64,000 nt of DNA from Actinomycetales bacterium (GTDB lineage Bacteria; Actinomycetota; Actinomycetes; Actinomycetales; Dermatophilaceae): contig JADJVX010000017.1 of NCBI GenBank assembly GCA_016710385.1, forward strand, positions 620,001-684,000, read 5' to 3'. The notes under the pieces are model-generated. The model searched no databases, was not told where the DNA came from, and saw nothing but the letters and a program-made list of their open reading frames with translations. The translations under genes and the position numbers were made by a program. Shown piece after piece: positions 53,552 through 62,052 of this stretch; the stretch's first letter is position 1, and each line of letters opens with the position of its first letter.

Positions 53552-54589
53552 CTACCGAGGCGATCCGCCCCTCCCGGTGGCACCGACCGGCGCCGAGGGG
53601 GTGGCCGAAGGTGCCGCGGTGGCTCGGTTGGCCGTGCCCGCAGCGCCGGCGGCCGCCGGGGTATTCCCGCCCCCGGCGTTCGCGTTGCCGTTGCCCGAGT
53701 TCGCGTTGCCGGAGTTCGCGTTGCCATTGCCGGCGTTCGCGTTGCCATTGCCGGCGCTCGCGTTGCCATTGCCGCCGGCGTTCGCGGCGGCGTTGCCGGT
53801 TCCGGTGTTGCCGGGCCCGGCGGTCCCGTTCGCGGCGCTGTTCACGGTCCCGGCGCCGCTCACAGTCCCGGGGCTGTTCCCGTTCGCGGCGCTGTTCACG
53901 GTCCCGGCGCCCATGGTGCCCGCTGCTGCGCTGGCCGCGCCGCTCCCGGACCCTCCAGTCGCTGGATTGGCTCCCCCGCCGCCGGCGATGACCGCGGAAC
54001 CTCCGGACCCGCTACCGGCTCCCTGGTCGGCCAGGGTGGGGTCGGTGGAAGGCAGTCGCAGCGACTCGACCGCAGTCGGCGACCCGGCGAGGACTCCCGC
54101 GGTGGACGGCATACCGGAACTGTCGCCCGCGAAGGCGGCCAGCGGCGTCGTGGCCGGCCAGGGTGTCGTTGCCGAGTCGCTGATCAGGTCGACCACCGTG
54201 ACCACACCCAAGGGGTTGCCCAACCGGGCGAAGCTTTCCAGCCCCTGCTGCCCCTGCACGTCGGCACCGACCGCGGGGGCGCCCGGTGCGGCGCCGCGGT
54301 CACTGCGCAGCGCGACGATCGAGTCCGCAACGCTGGGCAGGCTGTCGGAGACCGCGGCGGCCATCCCGCTGCCGGAGGCGAGGAAAGCCGCCGTCGCGAA
54401 GACCCCGAAGCCGATTCTCCGGCGACGCCGCCGGCCTGTCATGACCGGCTGGATCGGCCGGTCCACCGCCGACGCGACCGCGGCGAGCAACGCGCCCACG
54501 GCATCGTCACCGGTAAAGGCGCGCATCCCCACCAAGGACAGCATCTCGTCGTCGGAGCCCAGCAGGTCGACGCGCACAGGAGTGGTCAC
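53552..54589 (-). CDS. rsdA: Anti-sigma-D factor RsdA-like membrane protein with Asn/Gly/Ala-repeat tail
   Basis: From a GTG at 54589 that overlaps the sigma-factor stop (GTGA) the protein has 345 residues. The first 65 form the sigma-binding region (VRVDLLGSDDEMLSLVGMRA, DAVGALLAAVASAVDRPIQP); RRRRRRIGFGVFATAAFLAS starts the single membrane helix; the rest lies outside. The last 140 residues are low complexity, built of NGNAN/NSGNAN repeats. Position and topology match RsdA, which holds SigD and releases it after proteolysis. The frame extending upstream to 54985 is spurious because it lies over the sigma gene. Confidence 0.85.
   Translation of the reverse strand: MTTPVRVDLLGSDDEMLSLVGMRAFTGDDAVGALLAAVASAVDRPIQPVMTGRRRRRRIGFGVFATAAFLASGSGMAAAVSDSLPSVADSIVALRSDRGAAPGAPAVGADVQGQQGLESFARLGNPLGVVTVVDLISDSATTPWPATTPLAAFAGDSSGMPSTAGVLAGSPTAVESLRLPSTDPTLADQGAGSGSGGSAVIAGGGGANPATGGSGSGAASAAAGTMGAGTVNSAANGNSPGTVSGAGTVNSAANGTAGPGNTGTGNAAANAGGNGNASAGNGNANAGNGNANSGNANSGNGNANAGGGNTPAAAGAAGTANRATAAPSATPSAPVGATGRGGSPR
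53680..53911. repeat. Tandem minisatellite inside rsdA
   Basis: Between about 53680 and 53790, short words (TTCGCGTTGCC, GTTGCCATTGCCG) repeat in tandem, coding for the NGNAN repeats. Bases 53824-53857 recur exactly at 53878-53911 (34 of 54 bases in each unit), encoding AGTVNSAANG twice. Confidence 0.8.
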
Positions 54590-55161
54590 GAATGCCCCCC
54601 TTCGGCTCCGGCCAGCATGGCCCGCAGGCTCATGATCGCACGGTGCTGCGCCACCCGCACCGCGCCCGGAGTCATCTCCAGCGCGGCGGCGGTTTCGTCG
54701 GTTTTCCAGCCCATAGCCACCCGGAGCAAGAGGATCTCGCGCTGGGTGGCCGGGAGCCGGTCGAGCAGTCCGAAAGCACGCGACACGTCGTCGCTGAGCA
54801 CGGCCTCCTCTTCGGGGGTGCGGCCGGGGTCTTCGCCCTCGGGGAGCTCGGCGACCGGGGCCGGGGCGCGCATGAGGGACCGCTGTGCGTCGGCCACCTT
54901 GCGGGCCGTGATGGAGTAGACGAACGCTTCGAAGGGCAGGCCGCGGTCGTCGTAGGTCGCGAGAGCGGAATACACGGCCAGGCACACCTCCTGCGCAACA
55001 TCCTGGGCCACGTCCTCGACGCCGAACCGACCCAATCGAGCGCGGGCGTAGCGCAAGGCGAGGAGCCTCACGCGGGCCAACAGCGCGTCGGTGGCAGGGC
55101 CGTCCGACGAACGAGCGGCGATGAGCAACTCACGCAAAGTCTGCGTGTCTAGCGGCACCAT
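54586..55161 (-). CDS. sigD: ECF-type RNA polymerase sigma factor SigD
   Basis: With the ATG at 55161 (MVPLDTQTLRELLIAARSSD) the sigma factor has 191 residues. Region 2 is RVRLLALRYARARLGRFGVE and DVAQDVAQEVCLAVYSALAT, and region 4 is LLDRLPATQREILLLRVAMG with the helix-turn-helix WKTDETAAALEMTPGAVRVA. The anti-sigma gene overlaps it by four bases. The gene order sigD-rsdA-guaB2 next to divergent whiB is the mycobacterial one. A start at 55293 would add 44 unusual residues and is less likely. Confidence 0.9.
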   Translation of the reverse strand: MVPLDTQTLRELLIAARSSDGPATDALLARVRLLALRYARARLGRFGVEDVAQDVAQEVCLAVYSALATYDDRGLPFEAFVYSITARKVADAQRSLMRAPAPVAELPEGEDPGRTPEEEAVLSDDVSRAFGLLDRLPATQREILLLRVAMGWKTDETAAALEMTPGAVRVAQHRAIMSLRAMLAGAEGGHS

Positions 55162-55477
55162 CGTGGCTGTCGGGCCATTCGTTACCGAGGGCCGGAGCAC
55201 ACGCTGCGAGACGCCCTGAGGCGGGTGCGATGCGTGCTGCCAGATCCCCACTGCGCTGGTCCCCCGTGTGGCCGTCAACTGAGAGGCGTCCAATCCCTGC
55301 TCCGAGTGTAAGCCGTCACACCAATCGCTGGGGATGTTTCAGGGCGGCCCGCCTTACCCATTCTTTACCAAGCCTTGGGCGAAGGCAGTCCCACTGTCCC
55401 AACCGATCGACATAGCGTTCATACGACTACCTCGCGTAGTGATGACCGACGCGTCCCGCTTTCTCAGAGGGGAAGAG
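55162..55477. other. Divergent sigD-whiB intergenic region
   Basis: This gap of about 316 bases between sigD and whiB holds both promoters. It is A/T-richer than the rest around 55355-55375 (CTTACCCATTCTTTACC), which may belong to the whiB promoter, and contains a short inverted repeat ACTAC-N5-GTAGT near 55428-55442. I see no gene and no copy of the dispersed GTATGCC word. If sigD uses the upstream start at 55293 the gap shrinks to 184 bases. Confidence 0.5.
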
Positions 55478-55768
55478 ATGGCAGAGATCTCCCGCCTGCC
55501 CGGACCGATAGCGCACCAATGGTCGTGGCAGGAATCCGGTGCCTGTCGCCGGCTCAGCCCCGACGCGTTCTTCCACCCGGAAGGCGAACGGGGCGCCGCC
55601 CGCATTCAACGCGCGACCGCCGCCAAGCGAGTGTGTGGCGGGTGCCCAGTGCTGGCGCAATGCCGCAGCCACGCCCTGGCCGCGCGTGAGCCCTACGGAA
55701 TCTGGGGCGGGATGACCGAGGAAGAGCGCGTGGCCGCGACCTCGACTCGGGTCCCGATGTCCGCCTAG
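55478..55768 (+). CDS. WhiB-family iron-sulfur regulator (WhiB3-like)
   Basis: A 96-residue Wbl protein with four iron-sulfur ligands C23, C53, C56 and C62 (ESGACRRLSPDAFFHPEG, RVCGGCPVLAQCRSHAL) and the turn GIWGGMTEEER that contacts region 4 of the primary sigma factor. AGAGGGGAAG lies directly before ATG 55478. Sequence order (LPGPIAHQWSWQ at the start) and neighbours groEL1 and sigD match WhiB3 (Rv3416), which senses redox and oxygen. The basic DNA-binding tail is short (ATSTRVPMSA), unlike typical WhiB3. Confidence 0.92.
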   Translation: MAEISRLPGPIAHQWSWQESGACRRLSPDAFFHPEGERGAARIQRATAAKRVCGGCPVLAQCRSHALAAREPYGIWGGMTEEERVAATSTRVPMSA

Positions 55769-55789
55769 GACGTGCGCGATCCGACTGCA

Positions 55790-55838
55790 CAGACGGGTAT
55801 GCCGTGTGCCCTCGGGGGACACACGGCATACCCGTCTG
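55790..55838. terminator. Bidirectional terminator with the dispersed word in both arms
   Basis: Bases 55790-55808 and 55820-55838 form a perfect 19-bp inverted repeat around an 11-base loop, between the convergent whiB and groEL genes. The arms contain GGTATGCCGT and its complement ACGGCATACC, so the hairpin stem is built around the word that is scattered through the window. Confidence 0.85.
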
Positions 55839-55853
55839 GTCGTGCTGGCTAAC

Positions 55854-57470
<1,617 letters not shown>

Positions 57471-57481
57471 GATCGCCTACC

Positions 57482-57775
57482 TCAGCCGATGACGGCGAGG
57501 ACGTCCCGCGCCGAGAGGATGAGGTATTCCTGGCCACGGTGCTTGATCTCGGTGCCGCCGTACTTGCTGTAGATGACGCGGTCGCCGACCTGGACGTCGA
57601 CCGGCACGCGGTTGCCCTTGTCGTCGATACGGCCCGGTCCGACGGCAAGGACCTCGCCCTCCTGGGGCTTCTCCTTCGCGGTGTCCGGGATGACCAGGCC
57701 AGATGCGGTCGTGGTCTCGGCCTCGAGCGACTTGACCAGGATGCGGTCTTCGAGCGGCTTGATGGAAACCGACAC
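57482..57775 (-). CDS. groES: Co-chaperonin GroES
   Basis: The 97-residue co-chaperonin begins MSVSIKPLEDRILVKSLEAE and has the mobile loop ETTTASGLVIPDTAKEKP and the conserved EGEVLAVGPGR and YSKYGGTEIKHRGQEYLIL. It is the first gene of the groES-groEL1 operon, with two CIRCE elements 118 to 190 bases upstream. Confidence 0.97.
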   Translation of the reverse strand: MSVSIKPLEDRILVKSLEAETTTASGLVIPDTAKEKPQEGEVLAVGPGRIDDKGNRVPVDVQVGDRVIYSKYGGTEIKHRGQEYLILSARDVLAVIG

Positions 57776-57892
57776 TTCGGTGTCCCTTCCCTTCGTGGGT
57801 TCCTGCCGGCCGTCACGGCCGGGCAGGGAGTCGTCAACGATGTGGTCGCCCTGGCCGACCTCGCCGTCGCGGGGGTCGACGCCGACCGAGCG

Positions 57893-57919
57893 TCAGCACT
57901 CTCACGGGGAGAGTGCTAA
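57893..57919. promoter_or_regulatory. CIRCE element (HrcA operator) 1 of groES
   Basis: TCAGCACTC-N9-GAGTGCTAA matches the consensus TTAGCACTC-N9-GAGTGCTAA except for one base, so HrcA repression of groES-groEL1 is expected. Confidence 0.92.
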
Positions 57920-57938
57920 CGCCAATCTAGGTATGCCG

Positions 57939-57965
57939 TTAGCACTCGGTCAAGTCGAGTGCCAG
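57939..57965. promoter_or_regulatory. CIRCE element (HrcA operator) 2 of groES
   Basis: TTAGCACTC-N9-GAGTGCCAG has a perfect left arm and two changed bases in the right arm. It lies 46 bases from the first element. Its left arm is fused to a GGTATGCCGT word (57929-57938). Confidence 0.85.
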
Positions 57966-58045
57966 CCAGGGCCGTGACCGGCGCCGGTGCCTGGGCGTCG
58001 CGGCCCCTACGCTGGCGCCATGACCAGTCGGGTTGGTAACGGCGG

Positions 58046-59290
58046 ATGACTCCCGAGACCGCCGCCTGGGTCACCTCCGCCGCAGCTTCCGGCCTGTTGG
58101 CGCAGGCGATGGCCACCGCCCCCTCGGGCGAACTCGCCCTGCAGACCCGACTGCGCGGCGAGGGACACGACCCCGCCCAGGTGGCGGCCGTCCTGGCCGT
58201 GGTCGCCGCCCGGCGACGCGCCAGCACCAAGTTCGGTGCGGCTGCCGACCGGATGTTCTTCACCCCCGACGGTCTCGAACAGGCCACCCGGCCGGAACTC
58301 GCGGCACGGCATACCGCCCGGTTCGTCCGCGCCGGGGTGACGATGGTCGCCGACCTTGGGTGTGGCATCGGCTCGGATGCCCTGGCCTTCGCGACGGCGG
58401 GCGTGGACGTCCTCGCCGTCGAGGCCGACCCGGTGACGTCCGCTTTCGCCCGGGCCAACCTCGCGCCCTGGTCGAACGCTCGCGTCGTGACCGCTCGGGC
58501 CGAGCAGGTGCCGCTGCCGGGGGAGGCGACCGGACGGCATACCGATGCAGTCGGGGTGTGGGTCGACCCGGGGCGGCGCGTCCGGGGGGTCGCGGATGCG
58601 CGGGGCCGGTCGCGGCGGGTCTTCGCGTTGGAGGAGATGGACCCGACGTGGGATCAGGTATGCCGGTGGGCCGAGCAGGTGCCGGCGACCGGCGCGAAGC
58701 TCTCCCCAGCCTTCCCGCACGGCCGGATCCCATCCGGAGTCGAGGCGCACTGGACCTCGTGGCTGGGCGAGGTCCTGGAGTGCGCACTCTGGTGGGGGCC
58801 GCTCGCGCTCGCGGCGGGGCGCACGGCCGCGGTATGCCGTCCGGATGGGCGCGGCGGGGTGACCGAAGCGGTCGTGACCGAGGCCGACGCGGCGGCCGGC
58901 TCGGCAGCGACGTCGCTCGTCCTGTCCGGAGCCCGGGATCTCGGGTCGTGGTTGTGGGAGGCCGACAAGGCCGTCGTTCGAGCTGGGGTGACCGGGGCGT
59001 TGCCCGGGCGGGAATTGACCCGAGGGATCGGCCTGAGCACCGGGGACGCCGGGGTCGAGGTGCCGTGGGCTCGCCGGTATGCCGTGCTCGAGGCCATGCC
59101 GGCGCGTCCCAAGGTGGTGCGCGCCTGGCTGCGCGAGCGGGGCGTCGGCACCCTGACCCTGAAGAAGCGGGGGGTGGCCCTCGACCCCGATCGTTTCCGT
59201 CAGGAGACCGGGAGGTTGACTGGCGACGGAGCGGCGACCTTCGTGCTGACCACGGTCGGCGGAGCAGCGACGGCGATCGCACTGGGGTGA
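58046..59290 (+). CDS. THUMP-like-domain class I SAM-dependent methyltransferase
   Basis: The 414-residue protein has an N-terminal helical part, a Rossmann methyltransferase core with VADLGCGIGSDALAFATAGV and VLAVEADPVTSAFARANL, and a C-terminal THUMP-like domain (KVVRAWLRERGVGTLTLKKR, GVALDPDRFRQ). Members are presumed to act on RNA or DNA, but no substrate is proven. It is divergent from groES by about 270 bases and carries five copies of the dispersed word within 0.8 kb, so it looks long resident. Little separates it from the caspase unit downstream. Confidence 0.88.
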   Translation: MTPETAAWVTSAAASGLLAQAMATAPSGELALQTRLRGEGHDPAQVAAVLAVVAARRRASTKFGAAADRMFFTPDGLEQATRPELAARHTARFVRAGVTMVADLGCGIGSDALAFATAGVDVLAVEADPVTSAFARANLAPWSNARVVTARAEQVPLPGEATGRHTDAVGVWVDPGRRVRGVADARGRSRRVFALEEMDPTWDQVCRWAEQVPATGAKLSPAFPHGRIPSGVEAHWTSWLGEVLECALWWGPLALAAGRTAAVCRPDGRGGVTEAVVTEADAAAGSAATSLVLSGARDLGSWLWEADKAVVRAGVTGALPGRELTRGIGLSTGDAGVEVPWARRYAVLEAMPARPKVVRAWLRERGVGTLTLKKRGVALDPDRFRQETGRLTGDGAATFVLTTVGGAATAIALG

Positions 59291-59369
59291 TTTTTCTCGG
59301 AAATCCGGACAAAGCCGGGTGACTCGGGCATCCTGCCGATATCGGATGTTGCGAGACGGGAGAGTCCAC

Positions 59370-59411
59370 ATGGCACCCACGGCCGCCCTTGACCCCACAG
59401 CCCGATCATGA
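59370..59411 (+). CDS. Possible 13-residue leader peptide before the membrane-caspase unit
   Basis: ATG 59370 has GGGAGAG at a good ribosome-site distance and opens the 13-codon frame MAPTAALDPTARS. Its TGA overlaps the ATG of the membrane protein gene (ATGA). That gene has no convincing ribosome site of its own, so translation may be delivered by coupling from this leader. Confidence 0.5.
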   Translation: MAPTAALDPTARS

Positions 59412-60319
59412 CCGAGCCGTCACTGAACCTGACGTTGCTGGACTTCGCGGGAGACACCCCGGTCGTCAAGACCGGGCAGGAGCTCACCTTCACGGTCGAG
59501 TGGGACTATCTCCCCGCCGGGCACTCCACCATGGGGTCTATCCAGGCCGGCACCCCCCAGCGAGAGTTGCAATCCTTCAAGATCGACGGGCCCCGCGGCT
59601 CGGTGCCCCTCCCCGTGATTACCTATGACCCCGAACACGGCACCACGTACATCGCGACTCTGCAGAACCCCCCGCTGAGCGACCAGGTCGCCGTCCGTCC
59701 CAAGCCAGCCGCCCCAAGTGCCGATGGCGGCGGGGACGCCAATCAGGCGATCGAGGTCGAACCGGGGCAGTACGACGGGAAGTTCGCCCTGCTGAGCGGG
59801 CTTGCGTTGCTCCTGCTCAGCCTCATCGTGCTCAACGAGTTCTGGGGGCGCTGGCCGAAGATCGAGATGAGTCCGTCCACCCTCACCGACGGCCGAGCGG
59901 TGGACACCAAGGCCGAGCAGGGCTTCATCTTCATCGCCATGCTCGGCGTCGCGATCGCGGCGGTGTTGCTCATCGCCGGGGCCTGGTTGGGCGCACTCGA
60001 GACCAGGGGTCGGCTCACCGTCAGACTCCCCGTGCCCAGCGGCACCCGAGGCCCGGATCGGGGTCTGGTCGAGTCTGCCATCGAGAACGCCGACAAGATC
60101 CTCGGACGACTCACGCTCATGCGCGGCACGATCGCCGTCATCACCGCCGGGATCGCGATCTTGCTCATGGCGCTGGCGGCCAGCTGTCAGGTAGCGGTCA
60201 GCAGTCACGGCGCGCCCGCTTCGACCCCATCCTCACCCGCCGCACCAGCAACGACCTCTCCCACCAGCAGCGCGGCCTCGACCCCCACCAGCCTCACGAC
60301 AGCCCCCGCCCGATCGTGA
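59408..60319 (+). CDS. Three-helix membrane protein with beta-rich N-terminal domain, partner of the caspase-like protein
   Basis: The 303-residue protein has no signal peptide. Residues 1-95 look like a beta-sandwich (LNLTLLDFAGDTPVVKTGQE, LTFTVEWDYLPAGHS, SVPLPVITYDPEHGTTYIAT), then an Asp/Gly linker, helix 1 (about 126-143), a 28-residue loop, helix 2 (172-197), a charged loop (ENADKILGRLTLMRG) and helix 3 (240-260, ending in AASC260), then a Ser/Thr/Pro-rich end. The topology suggests N-terminus and second loop inside, tail outside. I recognise no family. The caspase gene starts in its stop codon (GTGA). Confidence 0.75.
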   Translation: MTEPSLNLTLLDFAGDTPVVKTGQELTFTVEWDYLPAGHSTMGSIQAGTPQRELQSFKIDGPRGSVPLPVITYDPEHGTTYIATLQNPPLSDQVAVRPKPAAPSADGGGDANQAIEVEPGQYDGKFALLSGLALLLLSLIVLNEFWGRWPKIEMSPSTLTDGRAVDTKAEQGFIFIAMLGVAIAAVLLIAGAWLGALETRGRLTVRLPVPSGTRGPDRGLVESAIENADKILGRLTLMRGTIAVITAGIAILLMALAASCQVAVSSHGAPASTPSSPAAPATTSPTSSAASTPTSLTTAPARS

Positions 60320-61182
60320 CGGGCAAGGGTGCCGCGCTGGCCGCGGTCGTCATCGCCGTCCCGCAACCCCGCTGGCCCGAGGGTCGCCAAGCACTGAGCC
60401 GGCTGCCCGGAGCGGAACGCGACGGACAGAACTGGCGACGAGTACTGGGCGGGCTTGTCCCCAAGGACATCGATCCACACGCGAACCATGACACGGTCGA
60501 GCAGGACCTCACCGCGGCGATCAAATCGCTGCGCCCAGGTGGTCGCCTGGTGGTGACCTTCGCCGGTCACGGGATCGCCTACCCATTGACCGACGCGCAC
60601 GGTAAGGAAGTCATCGGATACGACCAAGCGGTCGTCGTCGACGACGGCCCCATCCTCAACGGGCTGTTCGGCCGGATGTGGCGCCTGCGGCCCGACATCG
60701 AGGTGCTGGCCATTGTCGACGCCTGCCACTCCGCCGATGCCATCGTGCGGCTGGCACCCGATCTCACCAGGCCGGCCGAGAACGATCTCGGTCTGCCGCT
60801 GTCGGATCCTCGTCCAGACGCGCTGTCGCCAGCCGCCGGGTCCCGGGCCGCCCTGACGAACGCAGCACTGGCCCGCTTTCCGACCTCGACCCAAGTATGG
60901 CCCAGCCCGGCGGCGCGCCTGCTGCACGTGGCGTCGTCAGCGGCCGACGAGAAGGCCAGGGAAACCCCCGACGGGGGCTACTTCACCAGCGCCCTGCTCG
61001 CGAAGCTGCAGTACTCAGAGTGTCGAGCGTCGATCCGCACCTGGCTCACCGAGACCGCACAACGGCTGGCCCAGACCGAGCCGGTCGCTCGGACCCAGAC
61101 GATGAACGTCAGTTACGTCGGAGCCAGCACCGACGTAACCGACGTCCAGAACTTCCTGGATTCGGCAGTGGGGTTCGGCTGA
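60316..61182 (+). CDS. Caspase-like (peptidase C14/metacaspase type) protein
   Basis: The 288-residue protein is a single caspase-fold domain. The catalytic His is H85 in LVVTFAGHGIAYPL and the Cys is C137 in VLAIVDACHSADAIVRL, preceded by the DQAVVVDDGPILNGLF strand-loop. The C-terminal part (ADEKARETPDGGYFTSALLA) is the usual small-subunit-like end. There is no transmembrane segment, repeat or sensor domain, so regulation or localisation probably depends on the co-translated membrane partner (start GTG 60316 overlaps its stop). Such proteases act in bacterial regulated death or defence systems; here that role is inference. Confidence 0.88.
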   Translation: MTGKGAALAAVVIAVPQPRWPEGRQALSRLPGAERDGQNWRRVLGGLVPKDIDPHANHDTVEQDLTAAIKSLRPGGRLVVTFAGHGIAYPLTDAHGKEVIGYDQAVVVDDGPILNGLFGRMWRLRPDIEVLAIVDACHSADAIVRLAPDLTRPAENDLGLPLSDPRPDALSPAAGSRAALTNAALARFPTSTQVWPSPAARLLHVASSAADEKARETPDGGYFTSALLAKLQYSECRASIRTWLTETAQRLAQTEPVARTQTMNVSYVGASTDVTDVQNFLDSAVGFG

Positions 61183-61189
61183 CGGCCAG

Positions 61190-62008
61190 TCAGAAGCGCG
61201 GATCGGTCTGAGCGCCGCGGTGCTGCACCGCGGCGGCGCCAGCGTGCACCGCCCAGCGCATCGCGAGCTCCCGCGAGTCGCCCCGGCACAGAGCGGCGGC
61301 CAACGCCCCACAGAAGGCGTCGCCAGCACCGGTCGTGTCCACGACGGCTTCCGGATCGACCGGTATGCCGTCTGCCCGCAGGTCGTCCCACTGCGCCCCC
61401 GCAGCACCGAAGGTCACGACCAGCGACCCCGGCAGCAGCCCGGAGTCGGCCAGCGCCATGGCCTCGTGCTCGTTGACGATGAGCGGGTCAGCCGCCGCGA
61501 GCACGTCGGGCGGCAGGGCGGCATACGGAGCGGCGTTGATGACCACCCGAGCACCGGCGGCCACCGCAATGCGCACGGCCTCGACGACGACGGGGACGGG
61601 AATCTCCAGCGAGCACAGCAGCACGTCGGCCGCGGTGATGTCGTTGACATCCGCGCGGGCCAGCTCGTTGGCACCGGGCAGCACGACGATGGTGTTGTCG
61701 CCGTTGTCGGCGAGCGTCACCTGGGCCATGCCGGTCCAGTGCCCGTGCTTGACCGCCAGTCGCGGGTAGGCACCCCGGCTGGACAGGCGCACCGAATAGG
61801 CCCGGCCCGGCTCGTCGTCGCCGACCGCGCCGATCATGACCACCGATGCCCCGGCCTCCGCGGCGGCGACGGCCTGGTTGCCGCCCTTGCCACCGGCATA
61901 CCGCAGCACCGGGCCGGTCGCGAGGACCGTCTCGCCCGGGCCGGGGATCCGTTCCACGGGGGTGACCAGATCGACATTGAGTGATCCGAGGACGAGGACG
62001 CGACCCAT
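61190..62008 (-). CDS. rbsK: PfkB-family carbohydrate kinase (ribokinase-like)
   Basis: This 272-residue kinase has the ribokinase start VLVLGSLNVDLVTPVERIPG and GGKGGNQAVAAAEAGA, and the C-terminal DTTGAGDAFCGALAAALCRG with the catalytic Asp and anion hole. It should phosphorylate ribose or a related sugar or nucleoside with ATP. Length is slightly short (ribokinase is about 300). The gene is convergent with the caspase gene with only seven bases between stops, and divergent from nagZ. Confidence 0.88.
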   Translation of the reverse strand: MGRVLVLGSLNVDLVTPVERIPGPGETVLATGPVLRYAGGKGGNQAVAAAEAGASVVMIGAVGDDEPGRAYSVRLSSRGAYPRLAVKHGHWTGMAQVTLADNGDNTIVVLPGANELARADVNDITAADVLLCSLEIPVPVVVEAVRIAVAAGARVVINAAPYAALPPDVLAAADPLIVNEHEAMALADSGLLPGSLVVTFGAAGAQWDDLRADGIPVDPEAVVDTTGAGDAFCGALAAALCRGDSRELAMRWAVHAGAAAVQHRGAQTDPRF

Positions 62009-62052
62009 GCTCGCGAGCGTATCGCGCGGCGAGGTGCACTACGGTCGCCGGT

